From the NCBI RefSeq assembly GCF_008725655.1, contig NZ_VYXP01000008.1:1-64000 (forward strand): a stretch of DNA of 64,000 nt, read 5' to 3'. The stretch is from Marinihelvus fidelis (lineage in GTDB: Bacteria; Pseudomonadota; Gammaproteobacteria; Xanthomonadales; SZUA-36). The notes below the pieces were generated by a model. It had not been told where the DNA came from, searched no databases, and saw only the letters and a program-made list of their open reading frames with translations. Shown in pieces: positions 41,890-51,915 of this stretch. Numbering within the stretch: the stretch's first letter is position 1; every line of letters begins with the position of its first letter. A program made the position numbers and the translations under genes.

Positions 41890-44445
41890 ATGTCACAGGT
41901 AACCGTCTCACAATTGGCCGAGGTGCTCGGCGTCACCGTGGACAAGCTGATCAGCCAGCTCAATGAAGCCGGCATCAGCGCGTCGTCCGGCGACGAGCCC
42001 GTGTCCAATGACGACAAGAAAAAACTGCTGATGCACCTGCAGACCAGCCACGGCAAGTCCGAGTCAGACGCCTCGGCGCCGCGCAAGGTCACGCTGAAGC
42101 GGCGCTCGCACGAAGAGCTGAGTGTCTCCGGTGGCGGCCCCCGTGGCGGCAAGCGCATCGTCAACGTCGAGATCCGCAAGAAGCGGACCTACGTGAAGCG
42201 CGACGCCCTGGACAGCCAGAACCAGGAAGACCCGGAACGCGAGCAGGCTCGCAAGGCGCTTGAAGAGGCGCGCGCCGAGCGCGCCGCCAAGGCCGATGCC
42301 GAGAAGCAGGCGGCCGAGGAGAAGGCCCGCCACGAGGCCGAGGAGCAGGCCCGCAAGGACGCCGAAGAGCAGGCCAAGCGCGAAGCGGAAGAGCAGGAGC
42401 GTCGCGAGGCCGAGGAAAAGGCCCGCGAGGAAGCCGCCAAGCGCGAGGCCGAAGAGGCCGCACGCCGTGCCGACGAAGAGCGCGCCCGCAAGTTTGCCGC
42501 CGAAGAGCGTGCCCGTAAGAAAGAAAAGGTCAAGGAACCGGCCAAGCCAGCCACCCGCTACGGTCGCAAGGAATTGCACGTGGCCAAGGGTGCGGCGGGT
42601 CGTCGTCGCAAGCCCACTCGTCGCGTAAGCGGCGGTTCGGCCGGCAGCACCGAGCACGGTTTCTCCCGCCCCACCGCTCCGGTGGTTCGCGAGGTGGCCG
42701 TGCCGGAAACCATTACGGTGGGTGACCTGGCCAAGGAAATGGCGGTCAAGTCTGCCGAAGTCATCAAGGTGCTGATGGGCATGGGCATGATGGTCACCAT
42801 CAACCAGCCGCTGGACCAGGATACGGCCATCCTCGTGGTCGAGGAAATGGGTCACAGCGCCAAGCCGGCGGAAGAAAAAGACATTGAGCAGGAACTGCTC
42901 GCGGTCGAGGAAGAAGCATCCAGCGATGCCGAGGCGGTGACCCGTCCGCCGGTCGTGACCGTCATGGGCCACGTTGACCACGGCAAGACCTCGCTGCTCG
43001 ACTACATCCGCAAGTCGCGGGTGACGGCCGGTGAGGCCGGTGGCATTACCCAGCACATCGGCGCCTACCACGTGGATACCGACAAGGGCGGCATTACCTT
43101 CCTGGATACCCCGGGCCACGCCGCGTTTACCGCGATGCGTGCGCGCGGCGCCCAGGCTACGGATATCGTCATCCTGGTGGTGGCCGCCGACGACGGCGTC
43201 ATGCCGCAGACCAAGGAAGCGATCCAGCACGCCCGCGCTGCCGGTGTGCCGCTGATCGTCGCCGTCAACAAGATGGACCGCCAGGAGGCGGACATCGAGC
43301 GTGTGAAGTCCGAACTGGCCGCCGAGGAAGTCGTGCCGGAGGACTGGGGTGGTGAAGAGCAGTTCATCCCGGTTTCTGCGCACACCGGCCAGGGCATCGA
43401 TGACCTGCTCGAGGCGATCACGCTGCAGGCCGAGCTGCTGGAACTGACCGCGGTGGCCGATCGCAACGCCCGCGGTATCGTCATCGAATCCAGCCTGGAC
43501 AAGGGCCGCGGCCCGTTGGCCACCGTGCTGGTCCAGGAAGGCACGCTCAAGCGTGGCGACATGATGCTGGCCGGTGAACAGATCGGCCGTGTTCGCGCCA
43601 TGTTCGACGAGAATGGCGACAAGGTTGATGAAGTCGGCCCGTCTTACCCAGCCCAGGTGCTCGGTCTTTCCGGCGTACCGATGGCCGGCGACGAAATGCT
43701 GGTCGCGGCCAACGAGCGCAAGGCCCGCGAGGCCGCCTCGCAGCGCCAGGACCGCCAGCGCGAGGGCCGCCTGGCCCAGCAGCAGGCCGCCAACCTGCAG
43801 AACCTGTTCGACAACATGGGCAAGGACGACCAGCTTCAGGTGAACCTGTTGCTGCGCGCCGACGTGCAGGGAAGCGCGGAAGCATTGCGCGACTCGCTGG
43901 AGAAGCTCAGCAACGACGAGGTCAAGGTCAATATCGTCGCGTCCGGCGTGGGCGCCATCACCGAGTCCGACGCCTCCCTGGCGCAGGCTTCCGATGCCAT
44001 CATCATCGGCTTTAACGTGCGTGCCGACGCGGCCGCGCGCAAGGTGATTTCCGAGGCCGACCTGGACCTGCACTACTACAGCGTCATTTACGACGCCATC
44101 GACGAGGTCAAGGCGGCCATTTCCGGCCTGCTGGGCACCGAGACGCGCGAGCAGATCATCGGCCTGGCCGAGGTCAAGGACGTGTTCCGCTCTTCCAAGC
44201 TGGGCGCCATCGCCGGCTCCCTGGTGGTCGAGGGCGTGGTGCGCCGTGACAACCCCATCCGCGTGCTGCGTGACAACGTGGTGATCTACGAGGGTGAGCT
44301 GGAGTCGCTGCGTCGCTTCAAGGACGACGTCAAGGAAGTGCAGTCCGGTACCGAGTGCGGTATCGGCGTGAAGCAGTACAACGACGTCAAGCCCGGCGAC
44401 CAGATCGAGTGCTTCGAGCGCATCGAGGTCCAGCGCTCGCTGTAA
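41890..44445 (+). CDS. infB: Translation initiation factor IF-2
   Basis: IF-2 is the GTPase that brings fMet-tRNA to the 30S subunit. The 851-aa protein has an N-terminal IF2-type domain, then a highly charged linker (about residues 115-217) of near-repeating Glu/Ala/Lys/Arg units. A second IF2_N region follows, then the GTPase domain with G1 GHVDHGKT (about 360), G3 DTPGHAAF (about 406) and G4 NKMD (about 460), and the C-terminal fMet-binding domains. It is shorter than E. coli IF2-alpha (890). No strong internal start was examined for shorter isoforms. Confidence 0.97.
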   Translation: MSQVTVSQLAEVLGVTVDKLISQLNEAGISASSGDEPVSNDDKKKLLMHLQTSHGKSESDASAPRKVTLKRRSHEELSVSGGGPRGGKRIVNVEIRKKRTYVKRDALDSQNQEDPEREQARKALEEARAERAAKADAEKQAAEEKARHEAEEQARKDAEEQAKREAEEQERREAEEKAREEAAKREAEEAARRADEERARKFAAEERARKKEKVKEPAKPATRYGRKELHVAKGAAGRRRKPTRRVSGGSAGSTEHGFSRPTAPVVREVAVPETITVGDLAKEMAVKSAEVIKVLMGMGMMVTINQPLDQDTAILVVEEMGHSAKPAEEKDIEQELLAVEEEASSDAEAVTRPPVVTVMGHVDHGKTSLLDYIRKSRVTAGEAGGITQHIGAYHVDTDKGGITFLDTPGHAAFTAMRARGAQATDIVILVVAADDGVMPQTKEAIQHARAAGVPLIVAVNKMDRQEADIERVKSELAAEEVVPEDWGGEEQFIPVSAHTGQGIDDLLEAITLQAELLELTAVADRNARGIVIESSLDKGRGPLATVLVQEGTLKRGDMMLAGEQIGRVRAMFDENGDKVDEVGPSYPAQVLGLSGVPMAGDEMLVAANERKAREAASQRQDRQREGRLAQQQAANLQNLFDNMGKDDQLQVNLLLRADVQGSAEALRDSLEKLSNDEVKVNIVASGVGAITESDASLAQASDAIIIGFNVRADAAARKVISEADLDLHYYSVIYDAIDEVKAAISGLLGTETREQIIGLAEVKDVFRSSKLGAIAGSLVVEGVVRRDNPIRVLRDNVVIYEGELESLRRFKDDVKEVQSGTECGIGVKQYNDVKPGDQIECFERIEVQRSL

Positions 44446-44457
44446 GCGCAACCGGCC

Positions 44458-44847
44458 ATGGCACCCCGTGAATTCAAGCGTTCAGAACGCGTCGCCGGCC
44501 AGATGCGGCGCGAACTGGCGACATTGATCCAGCGCGAGGTGGATGACCCGGAGTTGGGTTTCGTCAGTCTTTCCGACGTGGAGGTGACCCGTGACCTGGC
44601 TCACGCCAAGGTTTACGTCACCGTGTTCGAGGCCGACAAGGCCGCGGACAGCATCAAGGCCCTGAAGCGCGCGGCGGGTTTCCTGCGCATGCGCCTGGGG
44701 CAGGAAATGCGCATCCGCGCTGTGCCCGAGCTGCACTTCCACCACGATGCATCGGTGGAGACCGGTATCGCCATGGACGCGTTGATCGATCGGGCCGTGT
44801 CTTCCGACGGCCGCGATGACGCCGCGGGAGAAGGCGAAGAAGAATGA
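44458..44847 (+). CDS. rbfA: Ribosome-binding factor A
   Basis: RbfA binds the 30S subunit and is needed for 16S 5'-end maturation and cold adaptation. The 129-aa product has RSERVAGQMRRELATLIQREVDDPELGFVSLSDVEVTRDLAHAKVYV (family start in outline), ELHFHHDASVE and an acidic C-terminal end. It lies 12 nt after infB and overlaps truB by 4 nt. Confidence 0.96.
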   Translation: MAPREFKRSERVAGQMRRELATLIQREVDDPELGFVSLSDVEVTRDLAHAKVYVTVFEADKAADSIKALKRAAGFLRMRLGQEMRIRAVPELHFHHDASVETGIAMDALIDRAVSSDGRDDAAGEGEEE

Positions 44848-45752
44848 GCCGACGTCGTCGTGGCGAAGCCATCGACGGCGTCGTGCTGCTGGACAAGCCG
44901 GCCGGCCTGTCCTCCAACCAGGCCCTGCAACGCGTACGCCGCGCCTTCAATGCCCGCAAGGCCGGCCACACCGGCACCCTCGACCCGTTCGCCACCGGCA
45001 TGTTGCCCCTGTGCTTGGGTGAAGCCACCAAGACGTCCGCATTCATACTCGATGCCGGCAAGGCCTACCGCGCCACGGCGCGCCTGGGTATCGCCACCAG
45101 CACCGGTGACCCCGAGGGCGAAGTGCTGCTAGAGCAGGACGTGCCCCCGGTCGACGAAGCGCGACTTCGCGATGTGCTCGACAGCTTTGTCGGCCTGGGT
45201 GAGCAGGTGCCACCCATGTATTCGGCCATCAAGCACCAGGGCCGGCCGCTGTATGAATACGCGCGCCGCGGCATCGAGATCGAGCGCCAGCCGCGGCCGG
45301 TGGAAATCCACGCCATCGAACTGCTGTCCATTGACGGTCCCGACATCCGTTTCGAAGTCACCTGCGGCAAGGGCACCTACATCCGCACCCTGGCCGAGGA
45401 CATCGCCCGGGCCTTCGGCACCGTGGCCCACCTGGTCGCGCTGCGCCGCCAGTGGGTGCACCCTTTCGGCAGCCAAAGCATGGTGACGCTGGAACAGGTA
45501 GAGCAGGCGAGCGAGAACGGCGAACTCGATTCGCTGCGCCTGCCGGCCGATGCCGGGCTTGCCGACTGGCCGGTGGTCACCCTGGGCGCGGAAGCGCTCC
45601 AGCGGCTCGCCCACGGCAACCCCGTCGACTCGAACGGTAGCGAAAAAGGGCTGGTCCGGCTGCACGATTCCGAAGGCACCGCGCGCGGTATCGGCGAGTG
45701 CCTGGACGGGCAAATCAGGCCGCGCAGGGTGTTTGTCCGCGACGATCCGTGA
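44844..45752 (+). CDS. truB: tRNA pseudouridine-55 synthase TruB
   Basis: TruB makes pseudouridine 55 in the T-loop of tRNAs. The 302-aa protein has KAGHTGTLDPFATGMLPLCLG with catalytic Asp at residue 47, YRATARLG, and SCGKGTYIRTLAEDIA-type motif CGKGTYIRTLAED. The ATG overlaps rbfA (ATGA). It is followed by a promoter-containing gap before rpsO. Confidence 0.97.
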   Translation: MSRRRRGEAIDGVVLLDKPAGLSSNQALQRVRRAFNARKAGHTGTLDPFATGMLPLCLGEATKTSAFILDAGKAYRATARLGIATSTGDPEGEVLLEQDVPPVDEARLRDVLDSFVGLGEQVPPMYSAIKHQGRPLYEYARRGIEIERQPRPVEIHAIELLSIDGPDIRFEVTCGKGTYIRTLAEDIARAFGTVAHLVALRRQWVHPFGSQSMVTLEQVEQASENGELDSLRLPADAGLADWPVVTLGAEALQRLAHGNPVDSNGSEKGLVRLHDSEGTARGIGECLDGQIRPRRVFVRDDP

Positions 45753-45813
45753 ATTCGCTGACAGCGGTGTCGCAAGTCGCTGGAATCACAGGTAAATTAT
45801 CTTCCCCAAAAGC

Positions 45814-45842
45814 TTGTTTGCAGTGCACTTCAGGCGTACAAT
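45814..45842 (+). promoter_or_regulatory. rpsO: Promoter of rpsO-pnp
   Basis: TTGTTT (45814-45819), 17-bp spacer, TACAAT (45837-45842). A start near 45849 gives a leader of about 115 nt before the rpsO ATG, consistent with the separate rpsO promoter known in E. coli. Confidence 0.7.
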
Positions 45843-45848
45843 ACGCGG

Positions 45849-45962
45849 CTCTTTCAACCCGGGGCTCGTAGAGGGCTTTGCAAAGACCCAGCCACGTCGA
45901 CAAGTGATGTGGCGGCGGGTTTTTACAAAGGCCTCGAGGGCTCTAGTCATGGAGAACTAACC
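45849..45962 (+). promoter_or_regulatory. rpsO leader with attenuator-like hairpin
   Basis: The leader contains CCC-A-GCCAC (45887-45895) facing GTGGC-GGC-GGG (45909-45919) across a 13-nt loop, followed by TTTTT (45920-45924), a terminator-like structure with an internal loop. Further small palindromes (CTTTGCAAAG near 45876) precede it. S15 is known to regulate its own mRNA in several bacteria, so a regulatory leader is plausible, but I do not recognise the E. coli pseudoknot. GGAG at 45951-45954 is the ribosome binding site. Confidence 0.4.
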
Positions 45963-46232
45963 ATGTCTTTTAGTGCTGAGGCAAAAAGCAAGATCGTCGA
46001 GGAATACAAGCGTTCGGAGAGCGATACCGGCTCACCGGAAGTTCAGGTTGCATTGTTGACCAGCCGTATTCGTCACCTGACCGATCATTTCAAAACCCAC
46101 AAGGGTGATCACCACTCGCGTCGCGGCTTGCTGCGACTCGTGAATCAGCGTCGCAGCCTGCTCGACTACCTGAAGAAAAAGGACATCGAGCGGTACCGCG
46201 ACCTGATTGGCCGTCTTGGCCTGCGTCGATAA
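45963..46232 (+). CDS. rpsO: 30S ribosomal protein S15
   Basis: S15 binds 16S rRNA early in assembly of the platform. The 89-aa product has [35 protein letters not shown] in outline, with the conserved LTxHFKxHKKDxHSRRGL pattern, and ends LGLRR. The ATG at 45963 has GGAG 8 nt upstream; an 18-codon upstream extension in frame is not conserved and is rejected. Confidence 0.98.
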   Translation: MSFSAEAKSKIVEEYKRSESDTGSPEVQVALLTSRIRHLTDHFKTHKGDHHSRRGLLRLVNQRRSLLDYLKKKDIERYRDLIGRLGLRR

Positions 46233-46331
46233 ACGCTTCTTTTGCCCGATTCGATCGACTAACCGCCTGGCAAACACCTGTTTCGCCAGCGGTTTGTCGT
46301 ATCTGACATAAATTCAACGCAGGAATCTGAC

Positions 46332-48425
46332 GTGCAAAAATTTACCAAGACGTTCCAGTACGGTGAGCACACCGTAACGATTGAAACCGGGCAGATCGCC
46401 CGACAGGCCGACGCGACCGTGATGGTCAAGATGGCCGACACCGTGGTCATGGTGGCCGCCGTGGGTCGCAAAGAGCAGAACCCCGGCCAGTCCTTCTTCC
46501 CGCTGACCGTCAACTACCAGGAGAAGTTCTACGCCGCGGGTCGCATCCCGGGTGGCTTCTTCAAGCGCGAAGGTCGCCCGACCGAAAAGGAAGTGCTGAC
46601 CTGCCGCCTGATCGATCGCCCGATTCGCCCGCTGTTCCCGAAAGGCTTCCTGAACGAAGTCCAGATCACCGCCAACCTGGTGTCTTCCAACCCGGAAGTG
46701 GACGGCGACATCCCGGCGCTGATCGGTGCCTCCGCCGCCCTGGCCCTGTCCGGCATGCCGTTCGCCGGCCCGGTCGGCGCCGCCAAGGTCGGTTACGTCA
46801 ACGGCGAGTACGTGCTGAACCCGACCGCCACCCAGCTGGAAGAGTCCAAGCTGGAACTGGTCGTGGCCGGTACCGAAAAGGCCGTTCTGATGGTGGAATC
46901 CGAAGCCGACCTGCTGTCTGAAGACGTGATGCTGGGCGCCGTGACCTTCGGCCACGAAGCCATGCAGACGGTCATCAAGGCCATCAACGAACTGGTCGCC
47001 GAAGTCGGCGTCACCGCGTGGAACTGGGAAGGCCCGGTCGAAAACACCGACCTGAAGGCCAAGGTCGAAGCCGCCGCGAAGGACGGCCTCGTCGCCGCTT
47101 ACGGCAACGCCGACAAGATGGAGCGTCGCGACGCGGTCGCCGCCGTCAAGCAGCAGGTCATCGACCAACTGTGTGACGAGGACGACGAGAATGCACCGTC
47201 CGCCGGTGAAGTGGGTGAGTACTTCTACAAGCTGGAGAAGTTCCTGGTCCGCGACCGGATCCTGTCCGGCAACCCGCGTATCGACGGTCGTGACCCGATG
47301 ACGGTTCGCCCGATCTCCGTGGAAACCGGCGTACTGCCGCGTACCCACGGTTCCGCGCTGTTCACCCGTGGCGAGACCCAGGCCATCGTGACCACCACGC
47401 TGGGCACCACGCGCGACGCGCAGATCATCGACGCGGTCACCGGTGAGTACAAAGACCCGTTCATGCTGCACTACAACTTCCCGCACTTCTGTGTGGGTGA
47501 GACCGGCTTTGCCGGTGGCCCCAAGCGCCGCGAAATCGGCCACGGCCGCCTGGCGCGCCGCGGCATCTCCGCCGTGCTGCCGTCACAGGAAGACTTCCCG
47601 TACGTCATCCGCGTGGTCTCCGAGATCACCGAGTCGAACGGCTCCTCCTCCATGGCGTCCGTGTGTGGTTCATCCCTGGCGCTGATGGATGCCGGTGTGC
47701 CGGTGAAGGCACCGGTGGCCGGTGTGGCCATGGGCCTGATCAAGGAAGGCGACCGCTTCGCGGTGCTGACCGATATCCTGGGTGACGAAGATCACCTGGG
47801 CGACATGGACTTCAAGGTGGCCGGTACTGCCGAAGGCATCACCGCGCTGCAGATGGACATCAAGATCGAAGGCATCAACGAGGAGATCATGAAGATCGCC
47901 CTGGCCCAGGCCCACGACGGCCGCCAGTTCATCCTCGGCGAAATGAACAAGGTCATCGACGCGCCGCGCGCCGAGATGAGCGAGTTCGCGCCGCGCCTGA
48001 TGACCATCAAGATCCACCCGGACAAGATCCGCGACGTGATCGGTAAGGGTGGCGTGACCATCCGCTCCATCACCGAGGAGACCGGCGCCACCATCGACAT
48101 CGCCGATGACGGCACCATCACCATCGGTTCCGTGGACAAGGCCGCCGGCGACGAAGCCCGTAAGCGCATCGAGCAGATCACCGCCGACATCGAGCCGGGC
48201 CAGATCTTCGAAGGCAAGGTCATCAAGATTATGAACTTCGGCGCCTTCGTTTCACTGACCCCGGGCCGTGACGGCCTGGTGCACATCTCCCAACTCTCCG
48301 ACGAGCGCGTGGAAGAAGTCACCGACGTGGTCAAGGAAGGCGAGGTCGTGAAGGTGAAAGTGCTGGAAGTGGACAAGCAGGGCCGTATCCGCCTGTCCAT
48401 GAAAGAGGTGAAGGACGGCGAGTAA
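46332..48425 (+). CDS. pnp: Polyribonucleotide nucleotidyltransferase (PNPase)
   Basis: PNPase is a phosphorolytic 3'-5' exoribonuclease of the degradosome. The 697-aa protein has two RNase PH domains ([11 protein letters not shown], then the second core with [19 protein letters not shown]), a KH domain ([16 protein letters not shown]) and an S1 domain ([18 protein letters not shown]). Start is GTG at 46332 after AGGA. It follows rpsO by 99 nt and ends at a strong terminator. Confidence 0.98.
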   Translation: MQKFTKTFQYGEHTVTIETGQIARQADATVMVKMADTVVMVAAVGRKEQNPGQSFFPLTVNYQEKFYAAGRIPGGFFKREGRPTEKEVLTCRLIDRPIRPLFPKGFLNEVQITANLVSSNPEVDGDIPALIGASAALALSGMPFAGPVGAAKVGYVNGEYVLNPTATQLEESKLELVVAGTEKAVLMVESEADLLSEDVMLGAVTFGHEAMQTVIKAINELVAEVGVTAWNWEGPVENTDLKAKVEAAAKDGLVAAYGNADKMERRDAVAAVKQQVIDQLCDEDDENAPSAGEVGEYFYKLEKFLVRDRILSGNPRIDGRDPMTVRPISVETGVLPRTHGSALFTRGETQAIVTTTLGTTRDAQIIDAVTGEYKDPFMLHYNFPHFCVGETGFAGGPKRREIGHGRLARRGISAVLPSQEDFPYVIRVVSEITESNGSSSMASVCGSSLALMDAGVPVKAPVAGVAMGLIKEGDRFAVLTDILGDEDHLGDMDFKVAGTAEGITALQMDIKIEGINEEIMKIALAQAHDGRQFILGEMNKVIDAPRAEMSEFAPRLMTIKIHPDKIRDVIGKGGVTIRSITEETGATIDIADDGTITIGSVDKAAGDEARKRIEQITADIEPGQIFEGKVIKIMNFGAFVSLTPGRDGLVHISQLSDERVEEVTDVVKEGEVVKVKVLEVDKQGRIRLSMKEVKDGE

Positions 48426-48449
48426 TCGTCACTTCAGCTCGAACGAATG

Positions 48450-48478
48450 AAAACGGCGCCTGCGGGCGCCGTTTTTTT
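48450..48478. terminator. Intrinsic terminator after pnp (possibly bidirectional)
   Basis: CGGCGCC (48454-48460) pairs with GGCGCCG (48465-48471) around TGCG, followed by seven T residues on the plus strand. The four A residues before the stem give a short U-run on the minus strand, so it may also serve the convergent small gene at 48490. Confidence 0.92.
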
Positions 48479-48489
48479 ATGCCCGGGTG

Positions 48490-48918
48490 TCAGCGGTCTC
48501 CGTGGGCGGACACCACCCAGTGGCAACCCGATGCGGCCCCCGGGTCGACGGTGATGCGAAGCGCCGGGTCAAGCTGGCTGGACTGGTCCAGGCCCTGGGG
48601 AAAACGAATCTCCTGGTTGGCAGAATGCCCAGCGCCCGCCAGGACCCGCGCAATGACTGGGCCATAAATGCGGTTCCGTTGGTCAAACGTCCGCACTGTG
48701 ACAATGCAGGGCTTGCCCGGCATTTCGTCTGCTGCCACGTGGGCAGATACGAGCACCTGGCGCACGGTGTCGACGGTATTGACACCGATCGTGTGGGCCT
48801 CGGTGCTGGTTGCTTCACCAGACCAGGTGCCATAATCCCGCAGTGCCAGCGCAGCCGGACTCGTGAGTACCAGCCCGCAGGCCAGCATGGCGGACAGTGG
48901 TTGTACTGCCTTGTTCAT
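48490..48918 (-). CDS. Small exported hypothetical protein
   Basis: I do not recognise this 142-aa protein. It starts with a signal peptide-like segment (MNKAVQPLSAMLACGLVLTS, with likely cleavage after PAALA) and has two Cys residues in the mature part (KPCIVTV and SGCHWVV) that could form a periplasmic disulfide. GGAGG sits at normal distance upstream of the ATG. It is convergent with pnp. The gene looks like an accessory, lineage-limited gene. Confidence 0.7.
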   Translation of the reverse strand: MNKAVQPLSAMLACGLVLTSPAALALRDYGTWSGEATSTEAHTIGVNTVDTVRQVLVSAHVAADEMPGKPCIVTVRTFDQRNRIYGPVIARVLAGAGHSANQEIRFPQGLDQSSQLDPALRITVDPGAASGCHWVVSAHGDR

Positions 48919-49036
48919 CGCTCGTTCCTCCCATGATTGTTCGTGACTTCTACAGGGTTTAACGTGCGAAACAGCTAAAGACTGACACCCGGGTCAAACC
49001 AGGGCGAGGGCTCGTGCAGGACAGAACGCCCCGCGG

Positions 49037-49936
49037 TCAGTATTCCGCGTAGGCCACCGAGCGCCCCAGGCTGACATCATCGGCCAGGTGGACAAGTTCA
49101 CCGCTGTCGATCGCGTACAGCCAGGCGGAATGCCGGGCACCACCGCCCAGCAGCTTGTCACGTGATTCCTGTAACACCAGCGCGCGCTGGTCATCCAGGT
49201 AGGCCAGGGGCCTGAAGGCCCGGTCAGCGGGCAGCCCCAGGGGGCGTGGCGCTTCGGCGGCAAGGTCCGTCAACAGCCATGGCGCCGACGCGTCGCCATC
49301 GCGTGGCGCGCAGGCCAATCGCTCCATGGCGTCGATCCAGACGGCGCCTTCCAGCCGACAGGTCGAGGACAGGGCATCAAGCGCCTGCAGCTCGCCACTG
49401 TGGCCGTCCCAGGAGTGAATGGTCGCCGCGCCATCGCGCAGGGTTTCCAGCAACAGCAGGCCCGGTGCGGCCTCGATCATGGCCGTCAAAGCTGCGCCGG
49501 AATGCGCCATGATCAGCTGGTTGGTGCTGCGGTCCTCGCTGGGCACCGCGAACAGGCTGTTGCCGTCGTCGTAGACCATCACTTCGGCCGCGGCCAGGAA
49601 GCGGGCGCGAACACCCCCGTAGAAGTCGCCTTTCTCGCCGGTGCGGCGATTGAACCAGGCAATGCGCGGCACGCGCCGGCGGTTGACCGTGTTGGTCTCG
49701 GCAATCAGCAGGTACTCGCCGCTGTAGGTCGACACCTCGCGGATCACCGTATCGCCCAGGTGCCCGGCCACCGAGACCTCTCCGGTCTGCAGGCCCAGCC
49801 GCATCAGGTACGCGCCGTTGCCGTAATACAGCGCGCCGCGGTAGGGCGAAGGGGGCTCGCCGCCGCAGGCGGCCAGGGCCGCGATCGCAGCCAGGAGCCA
49901 GGCCATTCGGGTCATTACACGAGGGAATTTCTGCAT
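49037..49936 (-). CDS. Putative lipoprotein, beta-propeller-like
   Basis: The 299-aa product has a lipoprotein signal ending in LAAC, with Cys at residue 24 followed by GGEPP, so it should be anchored in the envelope. The rest is beta-rich with repeating short blocks (GEVSVAGHLGD, YLLIAETN, GEYLL, ELVHLADDV) reminiscent of a beta-propeller, but no named family is recognisable. An ATG at 49915 is an alternative start that still retains the signal. Function unknown. Confidence 0.65.
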   Translation of the reverse strand: MQKFPRVMTRMAWLLAAIAALAACGGEPPSPYRGALYYGNGAYLMRLGLQTGEVSVAGHLGDTVIREVSTYSGEYLLIAETNTVNRRRVPRIAWFNRRTGEKGDFYGGVRARFLAAAEVMVYDDGNSLFAVPSEDRSTNQLIMAHSGAALTAMIEAAPGLLLLETLRDGAATIHSWDGHSGELQALDALSSTCRLEGAVWIDAMERLACAPRDGDASAPWLLTDLAAEAPRPLGLPADRAFRPLAYLDDQRALVLQESRDKLLGGGARHSAWLYAIDSGELVHLADDVSLGRSVAYAEY

Positions 49937-49971
49937 GAGCCCATGATAGGCCGGATTGGCGGTGAAAGGGG

Positions 49972-49997
49972 AAAGGGCCCGGAAACCCGGGCCCTTT
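49972..49997 (-). terminator. Hairpin after the PPC-domain gene, likely terminator
   Basis: AAAGGGCCCGG (49972-49982) pairs perfectly with CCGGGCCCTTT (49987-49997) around AAAC. On the minus strand it follows the stop of the gene at 50034-51560 by about 35 nt, but the U-tract is short and interrupted (TTTCCCCTTT). Confidence 0.55.
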
Positions 49998-50033
49998 CTG
50001 CTCAGTCGCTCGCGGGATTGCGCCCGGCGTGAA

Positions 50034-51560
50034 TTATTTCCCTTGCTTGCCGCGTTGTCGCATCCGCACTTCCTTGTCAGGCACGCGGGTCATCACCCCA
50101 TTTTGTGGCGTGGCACAGAACGCGGTCTGCTCCGCCAGCGTATGAAACTGCGCGAACGGTGACTCCCCGACAAAAATCGTCGCGCAGACCCAGCTGCCGG
50201 CAGGCGCGTCCTGCGGGATACGGAGTTCGAACATGACCGTTCGTGTCTCCCCGGAGGCCAGGTTGAGAGATTGCGGGGCGGGGTTGGCGACGCCATTGCG
50301 ACCCAGCTGGAACCGGGTGCTCAGCACCGGGCGGGTGTAGTCCACGTACTCGACGGTGCTCCACACCTCGGCGCGCAGCCGTTTGCTGGTCCGCGCGCTG
50401 ACCTCGATACCGAATCGGCAGGTCTGTCCGGCCACCGGCTCGCAATGGTGCAGTTCGCCGAGACGGACGGGGAAGGGCGCCAGGTGAAGGTCGCCGATGT
50501 CGACGTGCTCGTCCCGGCCAACTTGAAACGTTGCGCTCTCCAGGATGGAAAAACCGTCGGCCCTGGCCGTGATCCAGAAGTCGCCGGGTGCGACACGCCA
50601 GTACAGGCCATCGAAATGGAATTGGCCGTTTTCATCCGCGCTCGTCGACGCCAGTTCGAAGCACTGAGGGCCGTCACAGGTCGACAGCGTCACCCAGGCC
50701 CATGGGGGGACGATGCCCGGTATGGGGCTGCCGTCAAGCGCATCGCGCAGCTGGCCGCCAATGGAGCCGATGTACTGCTTCGGCGACATGCCCAGGACCC
50801 CCAGGTGCACGTTGGCGGCGGCTTCAGCCGTGAATATGTCGGTCAGGAACTCGTCAAAGCCTTCCGCGCGGAGCGACACCTGGTAGTCGCCATCCAGCAG
50901 CGGCTGGCCCCAGTAATCGGTGAGGAACGCGAACACCCCATGGGCATCGGCCAAGGCATCGGCGACGCCGTAAGTACATTCCGTGCCCGTGCACTGGTTC
51001 AGGTAGGCCACCACGTAGGGCGGCTCATAGCTTGACAGCGGTACGCCGGTTTCGGCGTTGAAGACCAGCCCGGAAATGCTGCCGATGCTGTTTCGCTCGG
51101 TCACTGAGAGGCGGTAACTGCCCTGGCCAACGCCGTTGAATCCGCTGTCGCAGCAGTTCGTTACGCCCACCGTGAACAGGCCGTCACCGGGAACGACAAG
51201 ATGCAGCTGCGAGTTGAGTCCCTCGCCACTGTCGTCGTCAAACGCCATGAGCTGGCAGGCGGAATCGAACCAGCCGACGAACGGGTCACCCAGGTCGCCG
51301 GCACCGGTAGGCTGGCCCTCGAGGTCCAGGCGCAGAACTGTGCCAGGCTGGGCCGTGAACCGAAAGAAGTCGACATCGGCCTGCTCCGCAAACGGGTCCA
51401 GTTCCCCCAGGATAATGTGGGGTGAGCCAGACAGTGTTTCGGTTTGTGCCGTGTCACATGAATTGTTGGGCTCAAATTCCTGCGCCATGGCCCAGGCGGG
51501 CAGGAACAGCCAGAACAGCGCGCTGGCCAGTAAGCCGCGCGCGAGAATTGGGGTACGCAT
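50034..51560 (-). CDS. Secreted PPC-domain protein with carboxypeptidase-regulatory-like repeats
   Basis: The 508-aa product begins with a signal peptide (residues 1-26, AMA cleavage before QEFEPNN). Residues about 28-154 look like a bacterial pre-peptidase C-terminal (PPC) domain: EPNNSCDTAQ, DVDFFRFTA, GTVLRLDL, YRLSV. Two carboxypeptidase-regulatory-like beta-sandwich segments follow (SISGLVFNAETGVPL near 161, SIGGQLRDALDGSPIPG near 268), then a Cys-containing C-terminal domain. No catalytic domain is visible, so a binding or surface role is more likely than proteolysis. I chose ATG 51560 with upstream GGAGG; a 48-residue extension to 51704 is Arg/Pro-rich and precedes the promoter-derived start, so it is rejected. 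Divergent from the sigma factor gene. Confidence 0.75.
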   Translation of the reverse strand: MRTPILARGLLASALFWLFLPAWAMAQEFEPNNSCDTAQTETLSGSPHIILGELDPFAEQADVDFFRFTAQPGTVLRLDLEGQPTGAGDLGDPFVGWFDSACQLMAFDDDSGEGLNSQLHLVVPGDGLFTVGVTNCCDSGFNGVGQGSYRLSVTERNSIGSISGLVFNAETGVPLSSYEPPYVVAYLNQCTGTECTYGVADALADAHGVFAFLTDYWGQPLLDGDYQVSLRAEGFDEFLTDIFTAEAAANVHLGVLGMSPKQYIGSIGGQLRDALDGSPIPGIVPPWAWVTLSTCDGPQCFELASTSADENGQFHFDGLYWRVAPGDFWITARADGFSILESATFQVGRDEHVDIGDLHLAPFPVRLGELHHCEPVAGQTCRFGIEVSARTSKRLRAEVWSTVEYVDYTRPVLSTRFQLGRNGVANPAPQSLNLASGETRTVMFELRIPQDAPAGSWVCATIFVGESPFAQFHTLAEQTAFCATPQNGVMTRVPDKEVRMRQRGKQGK

Positions 51561-51710
51561 TTTGACGACACCCTCCTTCGGGTGATCGGGGGTATCACGC
51601 GGAGCAGGAGCCGCGCGAATGATGCCGAGCCTGTCCGACGGCGGCCGGGGTGGCCGCGTTCCTGCCGGATGTCCGGTCGGGGCAGTGGCCAGGCAGGCCA
51701 CCAAGCGTTA

Positions 51711-51738
51711 TTTATACGCCGTTTTTTAAGTTTGGCAA
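51711..51738 (-). promoter_or_regulatory. Promoter of the secreted PPC-domain gene
   Basis: On the minus strand, TTGCCA (51738-51733), a 16-bp spacer and TATAAA (51716-51711) form a near-consensus sigma-70 promoter. An A/T-rich stretch at 51739-51770 upstream resembles an UP element. The predicted start near 51704 gives a 5' UTR of about 145 nt. Confidence 0.7.
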
Positions 51739-51810
51739 TAAATAAATATACATTAAAAACATAAGGATATGAGCGTTTAGGGCAAAACATGAAAAAATCT
51801 GAAAAAAGAT

Positions 51811-51830
51811 CGGGGTATTTCCCCGGTTTT
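51811..51830 (+). other. Short hairpin in the divergent intergenic region
   Basis: CGGGG (51811-51815) pairs with CCCCG (51821-51825) and is followed by GTTTT. The whole 454-nt gap 51561-52014 holds this hairpin, the minus-strand promoter, a long perfect hairpin at 51916-51943 and the sigma-factor promoter. An open frame at 51789-52025 crosses both hairpins and is not credible as a gene. Confidence 0.5.
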
Positions 51831-51915
51831 CCCGCTATACAGGATGGGGGAACACCTCAGGGGACGAACGGGCAGGCGCAAGGGGGATCGACGCGCGACT
51901 GCCCGAGAGCGAACC

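Noticed and set aside
42064-44451. 795-aa antisense open frame across infB
   Set aside because: A shadow frame of a highly conserved gene; no ribosome-binding site and low-complexity composition (Leu/Gly/His-rich).
51561-51704. 48-residue N-terminal extension of the secreted PPC protein
   Set aside because: It would precede the signal peptide, is Arg/Pro-rich, and lies in the predicted 5' UTR downstream of the minus-strand promoter.
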